Shown: piece by piece, positions 35,011-44,504 of the stretch
How the letters are laid out: the number at the start of each line of letters is the position of its first letter
Numbering within the stretch: the stretch's first letter is position 1
Assembly: GCF_006517175.1 (NCBI RefSeq)
Contig: NZ_CP041186.1
Coordinates: forward strand, 1,136,001 to 1,200,000
Origin: Persicimonas caeni
GTDB taxonomy: Bacteria > Myxococcota_A > Bradymonadia > Bradymonadales > Bradymonadaceae
DNA length: 64,000 nucleotides
Reading direction: 5' to 3'
Position numbers and translations under genes: made by a program
Notes under the pieces: generated by a model
What the model saw: only the letters and a program-made list of their open reading frames with translations
Databases searched by the model: none
Told to the model about the DNA's origin: nothing

Positions 35011-37962
35011 TTACTCGCCGTAGACGGTCACGTCATCGGCGTTGGCCTCCAGCGTGGCGCGATCGTCTTCGATCTTGCGCGGCTCGGCGCGGTTCCAGAT
35101 CTCCACTTCGCTGTCGTAGTACGGGCTGGCCGGGTTGGCCGAGTAGCCGCCGGGCACAGCGTTGTAGGTGACCGGCCCGTTGGGGTCCATGTCGTGGACC
35201 ATGCGCAGCGAGGAGCCGCTCGAGCAGGTGAAGTTGAAGTCGTCGTAGCCGTGGTCGCAGGGGGTGACGGCGAACTGGCCGCCGGGCCGCTCGTAGAACG
35301 GCAGGCCGCGCTCCTCAGTGGGGCGCTGGAAGGCGTTTTGGCCCACGGGGATGAGCCCGTCGAGGCGCAGGCCGTGCATGTTGCCCCAGACCCAATCGGA
35401 CGGGTCGCCCGAGCCCGGCGAGGGGATCGCGCGGCCGAAGACCTCGGCGAGGGTCTGGCCGCTGGCCAGCCGGTCGCGTGCGGCGAGCACCGAGCGCACC
35501 AGGAAGGTCTGGCGGGTCTCGGTCTCCTCGGTGGACAGGTCGTCGAAGATCGTCGAGTCGCCCGCCGTCGCGTCGTAGGTCTCGGTCTGCTCGGTGTTGT
35601 CGAGCAGGTGGATGAGTGAGCGCACCAGCACCTGGGTCGACGAGGGCAGCTTGAAGTCGCCGTCTTCGAAGAAGCCGATGGCGGCGAACTCGTCGCCGTA
35701 GACGTCGGGCAGCAGGTAGACCATCGAGGCGTTGAACAGGGCGGCCGCGGCGCTTCGGTCGACGTCGTCGCCCTGCGGGGTGCGCGTGGCCGGCGACTCG
35801 AAGTCCCAGTTGGCGAGCAAGTCGCGCAGCTCGGCCAGGTCGGTCTCGCGCCCGGCGATCTCGGCGCGAAGCGCCTGCAACTCGGGGTCGTCGGAGTCGT
35901 CGATCGAATCGTCGAGCGCGCGGTCGATCGCGCTGACCATATGCGGCACGACGTGCTCGGCGACCTTGTCGTAGCCGTCGTTCTGGATCGCGGTCTGATG
36001 CTCGAGGGTCAGTTTCTCGCCGCTCGCGCGCTCGCCGGTGGCGTTGGTGATGCGCTCGGTGATGCGCTCGGCGCGAAGGCCCAGGTCGTAGAAGCCGCCC
36101 AGATAGTAGGTGTCGTTGACCGGGTTATTGTCGAGCGTGGTGCCCACCTGGTCGTTATTGGCGGTGACCACATAGCCTTCGGCGCGGTTGTAGGCGTGGG
36201 GGATATATTGCTCGTCCAGATAGCCGTCCCACTCGGCGGTGCCGTCGCTCGGCAGCACGAAAATCGGCGCGTTGCCCGACGGGTTGTCCACCGGGTCATA
36301 GGTGAGCGCTCCGTCACCGCGCACCGGGATCTTCGACTGGCCGGAGTAGAACGTCTCGCCCGAGGCAAAGCCGAACACGAAGTTGCTCGAGCCGACGGTG
36401 TAGTAGTCGAGCGCCTCCTCGACGTCTGCGGGTGCCTCGGCACGCCACAGGCGCATCAGGAATTCGAATTCGTTGTTGGCCTCGAGGCCGACCCACTTGA
36501 TGGAGAGCGCCTCGTCGCCGGTACGCGCGACGGGCTTTCCGTCCTGGGTGGGCGGCAAGATCGGGCCGTGGTGGGGCACGACCTCGAGGGTCAGGTCGAC
36601 CTCCTCGGTGATATTGCCGAAGGCGCCCACCTTGATCGTCTCGGTGATGCGCTCGACCTCGACCTGCTGGTCGCCCAGCTCGACGGTCGCCGGGTTGGCG
36701 TCGTTGGAGTTGCCGGTGATCTTCTCGTGATAGACGTCGACGTAATCGTAGAAGCCGACCGTGGTGCCCCAGGCGACCTTGTCGCTGCGCCCGATGACGA
36801 TGCCGGGCACGCCCAGAATGCCCACGCCGACCATCTTGAGCGGCTCGCGCCCGTCGATGTCATTATTGAGCTCGAGGTGGATGGGATAGAAGATCGTCGG
36901 CAGCGACAGGCCCAGGTGCGGGTCGTTGGCCACGTTGGGGTAACCCGAGGCGGTCAGATCTCCGGAGAGCACCCAGTTGTTGCTGCCGCGGTCGAACATC
37001 TTGCGGTGGCCGAACAGGTCGATGTCGGCAAAACCAGGCAGATCGGTCAGGCCTTCGTGCAGCGACAGGGCGTTTCGCAACACGTCTTGGCTGATGCGCG
37101 GGGCTTTGGAGTCGGACTGGTTGGGCATCTGCAGCGCGCGGGTGCCGCCGCCGGGGAAGCCGTCGAGATGCGTGGTGTCCGAGGCGGGCGCCGAGCGGAC
37201 GACGTCGGCCAAAAACCCGGCGCGCGCGGCGAACTTGGGGTCAGAGGCGTCCGCGGTGAACGTATCGAGGATATTCTGGCGCGCTGCGTGCGCGTCGATC
37301 CACATGGGCGCGGTGTAGGTCAGCTGGACAGCCAGAAGTTTGCCCACGGCGAGCACGTCCGAGGGCTCCCAGTCGCGGATGGCCGACGCCGGCATCACCT
37401 GCGCCAGAACGCCCGGCTGGTTCACCTCGCCGGCGCGGTATTTGGCGATGTAGGCGTTGACCCCGGCGCAGAAGGCGTCGAGCGCCTGGTACGACTCGTT
37501 GTCCGGGTCGTAATTCTCCTCGACGTATTTCTTGGCCGAGCGCTTCAGCCCCAGCGTGCGCATGAGCACGTCCGTCTCGACCGCGCTGCTCGACAACCCG
37601 CCCATTAGTTCGCCCAGGGTGCCGGTGGCGATACGCCTGTAGAACTCCATCTGCGCGAACCGATCGGTCGCGTACATGTAGCCGTTCATAAAGAAGAGGT
37701 CTTCGAGCGACTCGGCGTACACGTGGCGCATGCCGTATTCGTCGGTGATGACGGTCACCGGCCTGCGAAGCTGGGCGAAGGCGTCTTCGGTGCCGGCATC
37801 CGCGTCAGTCGACGCGTCGGCGGCGTCCGAGTCACCATCGGGTGTGTCGGCCACATCCGTTCCGGTATCGGCAGGAACCGGGTCCTCCTCATCGGGTGAA
37901 GTACACGCCATCAAAGTGAACACAAAGAACACGCACAGAACTACAGGCAGTCGTCGTCTCAT
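35011..37962 (-). CDS. Penicillin acylase (amidase) family lipoprotein
   Basis: A 983-residue Ntn hydrolase precursor. The ATG at 37962 follows GAGG and gives a signal peptide ending Leu-Met-Ala-Cys (C20), so it should be lipid-anchored. An Asp/Ala/Thr linker (22-60) leads into the alpha-like region. Arg-Gly-Ser-Asn-Asn-Trp-Val-Leu-Ser-Gly (S327) is the conserved autocleavage and nucleophile site of the family. The beta-like chain has a Thr-Ala-Asn-Asn-Asp-Gln segment and a C-terminal His/Pro/Gly/Asp motif. Family members hydrolyse amides such as acyl-homoserine lactones or beta-lactam side chains; this substrate cannot be told. It is divergent from the sigma-54 regulator. Confidence 0.9.
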   Translation of the reverse strand: MRRRLPVVLCVFFVFTLMACTSPDEEDPVPADTGTDVADTPDGDSDAADASTDADAGTEDAFAQLRRPVTVITDEYGMRHVYAESLEDLFFMNGYMYATDRFAQMEFYRRIATGTLGELMGGLSSSAVETDVLMRTLGLKRSAKKYVEENYDPDNESYQALDAFCAGVNAYIAKYRAGEVNQPGVLAQVMPASAIRDWEPSDVLAVGKLLAVQLTYTAPMWIDAHAARQNILDTFTADASDPKFAARAGFLADVVRSAPASDTTHLDGFPGGGTRALQMPNQSDSKAPRISQDVLRNALSLHEGLTDLPGFADIDLFGHRKMFDRGSNNWVLSGDLTASGYPNVANDPHLGLSLPTIFYPIHLELNNDIDGREPLKMVGVGILGVPGIVIGRSDKVAWGTTVGFYDYVDVYHEKITGNSNDANPATVELGDQQVEVERITETIKVGAFGNITEEVDLTLEVVPHHGPILPPTQDGKPVARTGDEALSIKWVGLEANNEFEFLMRLWRAEAPADVEEALDYYTVGSSNFVFGFASGETFYSGQSKIPVRGDGALTYDPVDNPSGNAPIFVLPSDGTAEWDGYLDEQYIPHAYNRAEGYVVTANNDQVGTTLDNNPVNDTYYLGGFYDLGLRAERITERITNATGERASGEKLTLEHQTAIQNDGYDKVAEHVVPHMVSAIDRALDDSIDDSDDPELQALRAEIAGRETDLAELRDLLANWDFESPATRTPQGDDVDRSAAAALFNASMVYLLPDVYGDEFAAIGFFEDGDFKLPSSTQVLVRSLIHLLDNTEQTETYDATAGDSTIFDDLSTEETETRQTFLVRSVLAARDRLASGQTLAEVFGRAIPSPGSGDPSDWVWGNMHGLRLDGLIPVGQNAFQRPTEERGLPFYERPGGQFAVTPCDHGYDDFNFTCSSGSSLRMVHDMDPNGPVTYNAVPGGYSANPASPYYDSEVEIWNRAEPRKIEDDRATLEANADDVTVYGE

Positions 37963-38131
37963 CGGGTCCTCGCGCAGGTGGGCAGCGGCATCGAACGATG
38001 GGTAAATTGTCGTGATCGGCGGGTAGTCTAACCGATCGGTTGCCCAAATGCGAGACGGGGGCAATTGACTGCCACGCGGCGATGGCGGAACATGGCCCCG
38101 TTGGTCACTCCCCTGCCCTGCAGCCGCGCTC

Positions 38132-39511
38132 ATGGACAAGCTTCGCATACTGGTCATCGACGACGAGGAGAGCATCCGCCACATGCTCACCGTGCTGCTC
38201 GAAAAGGAGGGCTACGCGGTCAAGACCGTCGGTGACGGCGAGGAGGGCCTCAAGGAGTTGCTCACCCGCGAGTACGATCTGGTGCTCACCGACGTGCGCA
38301 TGCCCAAGATGGACGGGCTCGAGCTCATCGACGAGGTCCTCGAGCGCAATATCCCCACCACCGTCATCGCCATGAGCGCGTTCGGCAACCGCGAGATGGC
38401 CATCGACGCGCTCAAGCGCGGCGCCTACGACTATTTCGACAAGCCGTTCAAAAAGGACGAGGTGCTGCTGACCTTGGCCAAGGCCGAGGAGCGCCTGCAA
38501 CTCAAGCGCGAAAACGACGCGCTCAAGGGTTTCAGCGCGGACGGCGAGTTCCAGAATATCGTCGGCGACAGCGAGCCGATGCAGGCGGTCTACGGCACGG
38601 TCTCGAAGGTCGCCGGCTACAAGTCGACCATCCTGCTCACCGGTGAGTCGGGCACGGGTAAGGAGCTCATCGCCCGCGCGATCCACAACCTGTCGCCACG
38701 CAAGGACGAGGCGTGGGTGCCCATCAATTGCGGGGCCATCCCCGAGAACCTGCTCGAGAGCGAGCTCTTCGGGCATGTGCGCGGCGCGTTCACCGACGCC
38801 ACTCAAGACAAGGTGGGACTCTTCGAGGAGGCCCACAAGGGCACCCTGTTCCTCGACGAGATCGCCGAGCTTCCGATGAACCTGCAGGTCAAATTGCTGC
38901 GGGTCTTGCAGGAAAACGAGATTCGCCGCGTGGGCGGCAACAAGTCGATCCCGGTCGACGTGCGCATCGTCGCCGCCAGCCTGCACGACCTGGGCGAGCG
39001 CGTCGAAGAGGGCTTGTTTCGCGAGGATCTGTACTACCGCCTCAACGTGATCAATATCCAGCTGCCCCCGCTTCGCGAGCGCCGCGAGGACGTGCGCCCC
39101 CTGGTCGATTTCTTTATCGCCAAGCAGAACCAACGGCTCGGCACGTCGATCACCGGCGTGGAGCCCGAGGCGATGAAGCTCATGCTCGACTATCACTGGC
39201 CGGGCAACGTGCGCGAGCTGCAAAACTGCATCGAGCGCGGGGTCGTCTTGGCCAACGGCCACAAGATCGACGAGTCGGTGCTGCCCGACCGCATTCTGGA
39301 CAGCAACGACGAGCTCAAGCAGCTTTTTAACAGCGACGAGCTGTCGATCAAAAAGATGAGTACTGCGCTCGAGCGTATTCTGATACGACGTGCTCTCGAA
39401 AAGACTGGCGGCAACCGCACCAACGCCGCCAAGCTCCTCGAAATCAGTCACCGGGCCCTGCTCTACAAGATCAAGGACTACGGCCTCGAGACGGTGGGTA
39501 TGGAGACCTGA
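38132..39511 (+). CDS. NtrC/PilR-type sigma-54 response regulator
   Basis: A 459-residue activator. The receiver domain holds D10/D11, phosphoacceptor D54 (Leu-Thr-Asp-Val-Arg-Met-Pro) and Lys104 (Asp-Lys-Pro-Phe). The AAA+ domain has Walker A Gly-Glu-Ser-Gly-Thr-Gly-Lys-Glu (171-178), an intact GAFTDA loop (218-223) for sigma-54 contact, and Leu-Phe-Leu-Asp-Glu-Ile. The Fis-type helix-turn-helix is at the end (Gly-Gly-Asn-Arg-Thr-Asn-Ala-Ala-Lys-Leu-Leu). It drives open-complex formation at sigma-54 promoters. The nearest possible kinase is the frameshifted one at 32318-33444, so a PilS/PilR-like pair is plausible but unproven. Confidence 0.93.
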   Translation: MDKLRILVIDDEESIRHMLTVLLEKEGYAVKTVGDGEEGLKELLTREYDLVLTDVRMPKMDGLELIDEVLERNIPTTVIAMSAFGNREMAIDALKRGAYDYFDKPFKKDEVLLTLAKAEERLQLKRENDALKGFSADGEFQNIVGDSEPMQAVYGTVSKVAGYKSTILLTGESGTGKELIARAIHNLSPRKDEAWVPINCGAIPENLLESELFGHVRGAFTDATQDKVGLFEEAHKGTLFLDEIAELPMNLQVKLLRVLQENEIRRVGGNKSIPVDVRIVAASLHDLGERVEEGLFREDLYYRLNVINIQLPPLRERREDVRPLVDFFIAKQNQRLGTSITGVEPEAMKLMLDYHWPGNVRELQNCIERGVVLANGHKIDESVLPDRILDSNDELKQLFNSDELSIKKMSTALERILIRRALEKTGGNRTNAAKLLEISHRALLYKIKDYGLETVGMET

Positions 39512-39591
39512 TTTAGGCCACATCTCAACTTGCGCAGTCGCGCCGAATGTGGAACTCTCGGTGCGCTTTTATTACAAGCCACAGAGCACCG

Positions 39592-41361
39592 ATGCTTAAG
39601 AAGTTCCTCAAATTCTTAAAGGGGACCACCCAGGAACAGGCGTTCGAGGGAAGTTACCTCGATCACCTCCTCGAACAGGTCCGTCCGAGTGTCGAGGCGC
39701 AGCTCGAAGAGTGTCCCGAGCACGATCCCCTTCTGGTCGTGGTCACCGAGATCCTTCGACTGAGCAAACCCGAGCAGTGGACCGAAGCGATCGAATGTCC
39801 GCTGGCCGACGAACAGAGCCCCGAACTCGCCGCGCCCGCGCCGCCTCCTGCGCCCGCAGACGAGGCGGACGAGGCTGACGATTCTGGTGAGGGTGATGAG
39901 CCTGTCGAGGCGGACGCCGACGCGTCGAACGAGTTCTTTGAAATCCTCGAGGAAGAAGAACTCGAAGACGACGAGAGTGAAGAGAAAGCATCGGACGAAT
40001 CTGACGAGGCTGACGAGCAGCAAGAGGACTCGGACAGCGACTCTGACGACGAACAAGAAGAAGAGCATGAAGACGACAAGACGGCTGCCGACGGCGGCGA
40101 ATCGACCGGGCTCGACGAAGAATCCGAGGCTGTCCACGTCGACGCCGAGGGCGACCTGAGTGCAGCCCAGACGCGACCAACCGCTCCGCTCCAAAGCGGT
40201 GACGCCATCGCGGCGGCGGAGATCGTCGAAGAAATCGCTCAAGAAGCGATCTTGGAGAACTCGCAGAGCGCTGACGACGAACTCGAGCAAGCCGCCGCCA
40301 AGGCCACGCGCCTCGACTCGCCGGAGGTCTTGAAGGCCGGCCGCATCTTCTTGGGCTTGCTCATCGAGAACGATCGCCTGCCCGTCGACATGCAGTTGTC
40401 GATCGCCGAAACGATGCTCGCGCGCGACCTCCTGCTCGGCTACTTCGTCCACGACGAGCAGTTCGAGGCGAAGGCCAAGGAGTTGTTGAGCCTCGTCGAG
40501 CAGAAGTTTAACGAGGGCGCTTTCAGCCAGGCGCGCATCCTGTTGCAGCTCTTCCAGACCGACCGCCCCACCCGCATCAACAACGATCGCAACCTCTTTT
40601 ACGAGGACATGATCATGCGGCTGGGCATCCGTCGGCGCCACCTGCTCAACCACAACCTTTTGGCCGAACTCGAGGCGAACAGCGACGTCGAAGACCTCGA
40701 CCAGGGCCTGGCGCAGACGTGCCACTGGCTCGAAGAGAACCTGCACATCAAGTTTCACCTGTTTACGCGCGAGACCGAAGACGTCGACGCCTGGCGCGCC
40801 TTCGCCCAGCAGTCGGCGCGTCGAGACGCCGAAGACGTCTTCTTGCGCTACATTCCGCCCAAGCGCTGGCGCCCGCTGCACGCCTCGGCGCAAACGCCGA
40901 GCGACCGCATGGTCGCCCACATCTCGGCTGCCACGGTCAAGCGCTACCTCCTGCGCCAGATCAAGGCGTGCTACTTCGTGCTGCGCGCGGTCGGCGACAC
41001 CGGACTCGAGCCCTACCTGGACGTCTTTTTCGACTGGTGCGAGACCAAGTTCGAATTCAACAGCGTGCGCCTAATGCCGCTCATCTACCGGCGCACGATG
41101 TCCGACACCCAGCTCATCGACAAGATCTTCGAGGACGCCTTTCGCCGCTTCTTCCAGAAGAAGGCCGCCGAACTTCTCGAGAGCTTCGACGAAGAGACCA
41201 TCCGCGAGGCGACCCAGGCCACCTTGGACGCCATTGCCGGCCTCGACTTCAACCACGTGCCCCCCGGCAACTACGATCTGGGCGGGCTGGTACTCGACCG
41301 CCTCTTCGGCCTGCAGTACCACGAACCGGAGTTCGCGTTTAAGCTGCACCGGTTGTCGTGA
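39592..41361 (+). CDS. Unknown acidic protein with helical C-terminal half
   Basis: A 589-residue protein. The ATG at 39592 gives a basic Met-Leu-Lys-Lys-Phe-Leu-Lys-Phe-Leu-Lys start without a signal peptide. Residues 85-190 are an extreme Asp/Glu/Ser tract, surely disordered. The C-terminal 350 residues look helical with aromatic motifs (Tyr-Glu-Asp-Met-Ile-Met-Arg-Leu-Gly-Ile, Phe-Phe-Asp-Trp-Cys-Glu) but match no known family. The basic tip could contact membrane or nucleic acid. Its stop overlaps the GTG start of the next gene (GTGA), so the two are coupled. Confidence 0.65.
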   Translation: MLKKFLKFLKGTTQEQAFEGSYLDHLLEQVRPSVEAQLEECPEHDPLLVVVTEILRLSKPEQWTEAIECPLADEQSPELAAPAPPPAPADEADEADDSGEGDEPVEADADASNEFFEILEEEELEDDESEEKASDESDEADEQQEDSDSDSDDEQEEEHEDDKTAADGGESTGLDEESEAVHVDAEGDLSAAQTRPTAPLQSGDAIAAAEIVEEIAQEAILENSQSADDELEQAAAKATRLDSPEVLKAGRIFLGLLIENDRLPVDMQLSIAETMLARDLLLGYFVHDEQFEAKAKELLSLVEQKFNEGAFSQARILLQLFQTDRPTRINNDRNLFYEDMIMRLGIRRRHLLNHNLLAELEANSDVEDLDQGLAQTCHWLEENLHIKFHLFTRETEDVDAWRAFAQQSARRDAEDVFLRYIPPKRWRPLHASAQTPSDRMVAHISAATVKRYLLRQIKACYFVLRAVGDTGLEPYLDVFFDWCETKFEFNSVRLMPLIYRRTMSDTQLIDKIFEDAFRRFFQKKAAELLESFDEETIREATQATLDAIAGLDFNHVPPGNYDLGGLVLDRLFGLQYHEPEFAFKLHRLS

Positions 41362-42002
41362 CATCGCGTCTCCCAAACCCCTACCTGTGCGCCGCGCTTC
41401 TGGCGGCGTTGGTGGTCTTTGCCGCCAACCTCGCCACACCGACCACGGCCTACGCCCAAGAGGCGGTCGCCTCGCTCGACGCGCACCTGCTCGAACAGAA
41501 TGCCGACCGCCTGGCGATCAATCAGACCGGCATGAGCGTCTTGCTCGGCTGGTCAGCGCTCAACATGGGCGTGGGCACTTGGGGCTATTTCGCCAGCAAG
41601 GGTCGCTGGAAATATTTCCACCAGATGAACGCGGCTTGGAACGTCGTCAACGGCGCCATCGCCGTCGGCAGCCTCATCGGCGCGGGCGGCGAAGACCCAG
41701 CGAGCTTCGGGCTACTGGCGACGATCGAAGAGGCGCAGTTCATCGAAAAGGTTCTGCTCTTTAACGCCGGCCTCGACATCGGCTATATCGCCGCCGGCGC
41801 CTACCTCAACGAGCGCGGCCTGCGCAAAGACTCCGACCGCCTCGTCGGCTACGGCCGCTCCGTGATGCTGCAGGGAGCATTCCTGCTGGTCTTCGACGGC
41901 GTGCTCTTCTGGCTGCACAACCAGAACACCTCCGACTTTCTCATGCGCGTCGAGCCGCTCGTCGGCGATGCAACCGGCGCCGCGCTGACGATTAGCTTCT
42001 AA
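41358..42002 (+). CDS. Unknown small multi-pass membrane protein
   Basis: A 214-residue protein starting at the GTG overlapping the previous stop. A signal-like segment ends at Thr-Ala-Tyr-Ala-Gln (about residue 34). Then come four hydrophobic helices: Met-Ser-Val-Leu-Leu-Gly-Trp-Ser-Ala-Leu-Asn, an Asn-Gly-Ala-Ile-Ala-Val-Gly stretch, Leu-Asp-Ile-Gly-Tyr-Ile-Ala-Ala-Gly, and Ala-Phe-Leu-Leu-Val-Phe-Asp-Gly. The pattern resembles small DUF6992-like membrane proteins. Role is unknown. Confidence 0.65.
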   Translation: MTSRLPNPYLCAALLAALVVFAANLATPTTAYAQEAVASLDAHLLEQNADRLAINQTGMSVLLGWSALNMGVGTWGYFASKGRWKYFHQMNAAWNVVNGAIAVGSLIGAGGEDPASFGLLATIEEAQFIEKVLLFNAGLDIGYIAAGAYLNERGLRKDSDRLVGYGRSVMLQGAFLLVFDGVLFWLHNQNTSDFLMRVEPLVGDATGAALTISF

Positions 42003-42117
42003 TCATCTCCCCCGCTTCGCCTACGCGTCGGGTTTGTCAAAACGATTGTGAAACCCTGCGCCATCAACTGCATCTCACGTACGACACACACCGACTGTGC
42101 CGTTTCCTAAGGTCCCC

Positions 42118-42474
42118 ATGAGCACCACCACCTTTATTATCGTCGCTGCGCTGACGCTCGTCGCGTTCTACATTCTGCGCAAAACACAATCGCTGGATCC
42201 CGAGAAGCGCCGCGAGATCCTCGACGCCCTCGAAAAGGGGGCGACATTGGTAGATGTGCGCACTCGCCAGGAGTTCGACTCCGGCCACCCCGAGGGCGCC
42301 ATCAACGTGCCGCTGCACCAACTGCAGCAGGACGTCAAAGGCCTGAAGCGAAAGCCACGACCCATCGTGGTCACCTGCGCCTCGGGCATGCGCAGCGCGC
42401 GGGCTGCCAAACTTCTTCGCCGATCGGGTATCGAAGTGCTCGACCTCGGCGGAAGAGCCAACTGGCCGCGCTGA
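42118..42474 (+). CDS. Membrane-anchored rhodanese-like sulfurtransferase
   Basis: A 118-residue protein. The ATG at 42118 follows AAGG; an upstream GTG at 42097 is possible. A membrane helix (residues 4-20) is followed by one rhodanese domain: Val-Asp-Val-Arg-Thr-Arg-Gln-Glu-Phe-Asp-Ser-Gly-His, Ile-Asn-Val-Pro-Leu, and the persulfide Cys in Val-Val-Thr-Cys-Ala-Ser-Gly-Met-Arg-Ser. Gly-Gly-Arg-Ala-Asn-Trp ends it, similar to the tail of PspE/GlpE-like proteins. It probably faces the cytoplasm; sulfur relay or cyanide detoxification are family roles. Confidence 0.88.
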   Translation: MSTTTFIIVAALTLVAFYILRKTQSLDPEKRREILDALEKGATLVDVRTRQEFDSGHPEGAINVPLHQLQQDVKGLKRKPRPIVVTCASGMRSARAAKLLRRSGIEVLDLGGRANWPR

Positions 42475-42506
42475 GAGGTTTCGAGTTGTGAACTGAGGAG
42501 GATCCG

Positions 42507-42722
42507 ATGCCTACCCCGGAACCGACCAATCCCAAAAAACTACCCGGTACCGAATGGACCGCCGTCGAGCCCGAAGAGCGACGCAAGCACTGGCAGGTGC
42601 TTCGCTTCGAGAAGAAGGCCGGCGAGGTCGTGCTCGAAGCAGTCTTGGACCACCACCAGCTACGCCTGCCCTGGCGAGAGCTTCGCAACCGCGACGAGTG
42701 GCGCCCCGGCTGGACGCATTAA
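42507..42722 (+). CDS. TIGR02450-like Trp-rich small protein
   Basis: A 71-residue protein with a strong GAGGAGGAT ribosome site. The pattern Trp-Thr-Ala-Val-x-Pro-x2-Arg-x2-His-Trp, Val-Val-Leu-Glu-Ala-Val-Leu, and Leu-Pro-Trp-Arg-Glu-Leu-Arg-Asn-Arg-x2-Trp-x2-Gly-Trp is the conserved signature of this small family of unknown function. It lies 32 bp after the rhodanese gene and converges with the cytochrome fusion gene. Confidence 0.82.
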   Translation: MPTPEPTNPKKLPGTEWTAVEPEERRKHWQVLRFEKKAGEVVLEAVLDHHQLRLPWRELRNRDEWRPGWTH

Positions 42723-42728
42723 TGCCGA

Positions 42729-44504
42729 TTACTTCGTCGACATCTCGTGGCCTTCGCCGGTGATGTCTTTGACGTAGGCGTCGAAGTTGAACTGCGGGGA
42801 GTGCTCGGGGACGTGGCACTCCATGCAGTCGCTCTCGACCGGGTCGGCCTTGATGTGCTGGGGGTTGCCGGAGGCGTCGATGGGCGCCTGGACGTGGTCG
42901 GAGCCCGGGCCGTGGCAGTTTTCGCAGCCGACGTCCTCGAGGTTTTTCTGGATGGTGCGCTCGCCGAGCTTCGCCTCGTAGTGCAGCTTGCCGATGACGC
43001 TTCCGCCCGGCTTTTCGTAGCCGACGACGTGACAGCCGATGCAGCTCTGGTCGAAGAGCTTGTTGCGCTCCTCGAGCGTCTCGACGGCGGTGGCGTGCTC
43101 GGTCTTCTCCCAGAACGCCTGCTCTTGGACGTGACAGCGGGCGCATTCCTGATTGCCCACGAAGAAAGCTTGGCCCTCTTCGACCGGCGGAACCTCGCGC
43201 TCGACCTTCGACTGCAACTCCTGCAGGCTCTTGTTGTACTCGTTTCGAAGATTGTTGAGCTTGTCGTTGATCGGAAGCCCCGGCTCCATCGGCACGGGTC
43301 TGTAGATAAAGGCGTTGCCCGCTTCGGGCACTTTGACATCCTCGGTGCGAAGCTTCTCGAGCTTGGCCTCACGCTCGGCGATATCGTCTCTCAGACGCTG
43401 GAGGATGGGCGGGTTTTCGCGGCGCTTCGACGGAGGAAAGCGCTCGAGTTGCTTCTTTTTGTGCTCGATGAGCCGCTGGAGCTTCTCGATTTCGGTCTTG
43501 CTGCCGGCGCTGGCGTTCGTGTACGGCTCGCCTTTGTCACGCTGGAGAAGCTTGAGCACGCCCAGATAACGGCCCTGGTCGTAGGCTTCGAGCGTGTGCC
43601 CCCCGCCCACCTCATAGACCTGATCGGTCTCGCGCGGGCCGTGGCCGACGACGCCAAAGTCGATGCCGTCGACGGCCTCCAACACATTCTGCGTCGCCTC
43701 GAGATCGCCGTGCATCAACAAGACGATCGTCTGGGCGCCCTGCTCTTTCAACGAGGCGACGGCGGCCTCGACCGCCGGCACCGGCTCGCTCGCGCTCACC
43801 CCTTCGACGTCCTTGTAGAGCTCGGGATTGACCGCACCGACGACGCCGAGCTTGATGTCTTCGAGGTCGAGAACCTCCGTCGCGGCGAGTGCTTTGCCGC
43901 CCAACTTCAGGTTCGCGGCGATCGGCTCGACGCCCGCCTGCTCGAGGGTCTTCTGGTAAAAGTCGACGCCCATCGCGAAATCGAGCTCGCCGGGCACGGT
44001 CACCTCGGTGCCGAGGGCCTTCTGTGCGGCGACGATGACGTCGGTCTTGGCCTTTTCCTGGGGAATGGCGTGCTCTTCGAGCTCGGCGAATTCAAAGAGC
44101 ATGTCGCCCGCGTCGAGCATGGCCACATCTGGGTAGAGCTTCTGGGCGGCCGCGACATAACCGGTGATGCGGTCGATACCGCCGAGCAACACCTCGGCGC
44201 TGCAGCCGCACGGCTCCAGATAACCTTTGAGTCCGGACAGGAAGAAGACGCCCGGCCCTTCCGGGCCCGGCGACTTTGGCTGGACCGTGCCCGGCTTGGC
44301 CTCGCCCGGGAGCGTGGTCGGACCCTCGCCCACCTCGTCAACCTTGGCGCCGCCCTCCTCGTTCGAGTCGGACTTGGCGACCGGGCCGTCGGTATCGGCG
44401 CGCTCGGCGTTGCGCTCGCACGCCTGCGCCATCACCACAGCCCACAGGCCGAGAATTGCAAGAAGGACCCACCAGCGCCGAGAGATTTGGGACGAGGATT
44501 TCAT
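42729..44504 (-). CDS. Metallophosphatase-like/tetraheme cytochrome c fusion
   Basis: A 591-residue exported protein (membrane segment 11-29, possible weak lipobox at C29). Residues 85-320 look like a 5'-nucleotidase/metallophosphatase fold: Gly-Tyr-Leu-Glu-Pro-Cys-Gly-Cys, Gly-Gly-Ile-Asp-Arg, Asp-Ala-Gly-Asp-Met, Leu-Leu-Met-His-Gly-Asp, Val-Gly-His-Gly. The first metal motif (Asp-x-His) is replaced by the Cys pair. Residues 335-440 are a charged coiled coil. Four heme motifs follow: C454-A-R-C-H, C488-I-G-C-H, C527-E-N-C-H and C560-M-E-C-H, cytochrome c554-like. Its ATG overlaps the SprT-like stop codon. It may couple electron transfer to sulfur or phosphate chemistry. Confidence 0.8.
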   Translation of the reverse strand: MKSSSQISRRWWVLLAILGLWAVVMAQACERNAERADTDGPVAKSDSNEEGGAKVDEVGEGPTTLPGEAKPGTVQPKSPGPEGPGVFFLSGLKGYLEPCGCSAEVLLGGIDRITGYVAAAQKLYPDVAMLDAGDMLFEFAELEEHAIPQEKAKTDVIVAAQKALGTEVTVPGELDFAMGVDFYQKTLEQAGVEPIAANLKLGGKALAATEVLDLEDIKLGVVGAVNPELYKDVEGVSASEPVPAVEAAVASLKEQGAQTIVLLMHGDLEATQNVLEAVDGIDFGVVGHGPRETDQVYEVGGGHTLEAYDQGRYLGVLKLLQRDKGEPYTNASAGSKTEIEKLQRLIEHKKKQLERFPPSKRRENPPILQRLRDDIAEREAKLEKLRTEDVKVPEAGNAFIYRPVPMEPGLPINDKLNNLRNEYNKSLQELQSKVEREVPPVEEGQAFFVGNQECARCHVQEQAFWEKTEHATAVETLEERNKLFDQSCIGCHVVGYEKPGGSVIGKLHYEAKLGERTIQKNLEDVGCENCHGPGSDHVQAPIDASGNPQHIKADPVESDCMECHVPEHSPQFNFDAYVKDITGEGHEMSTK

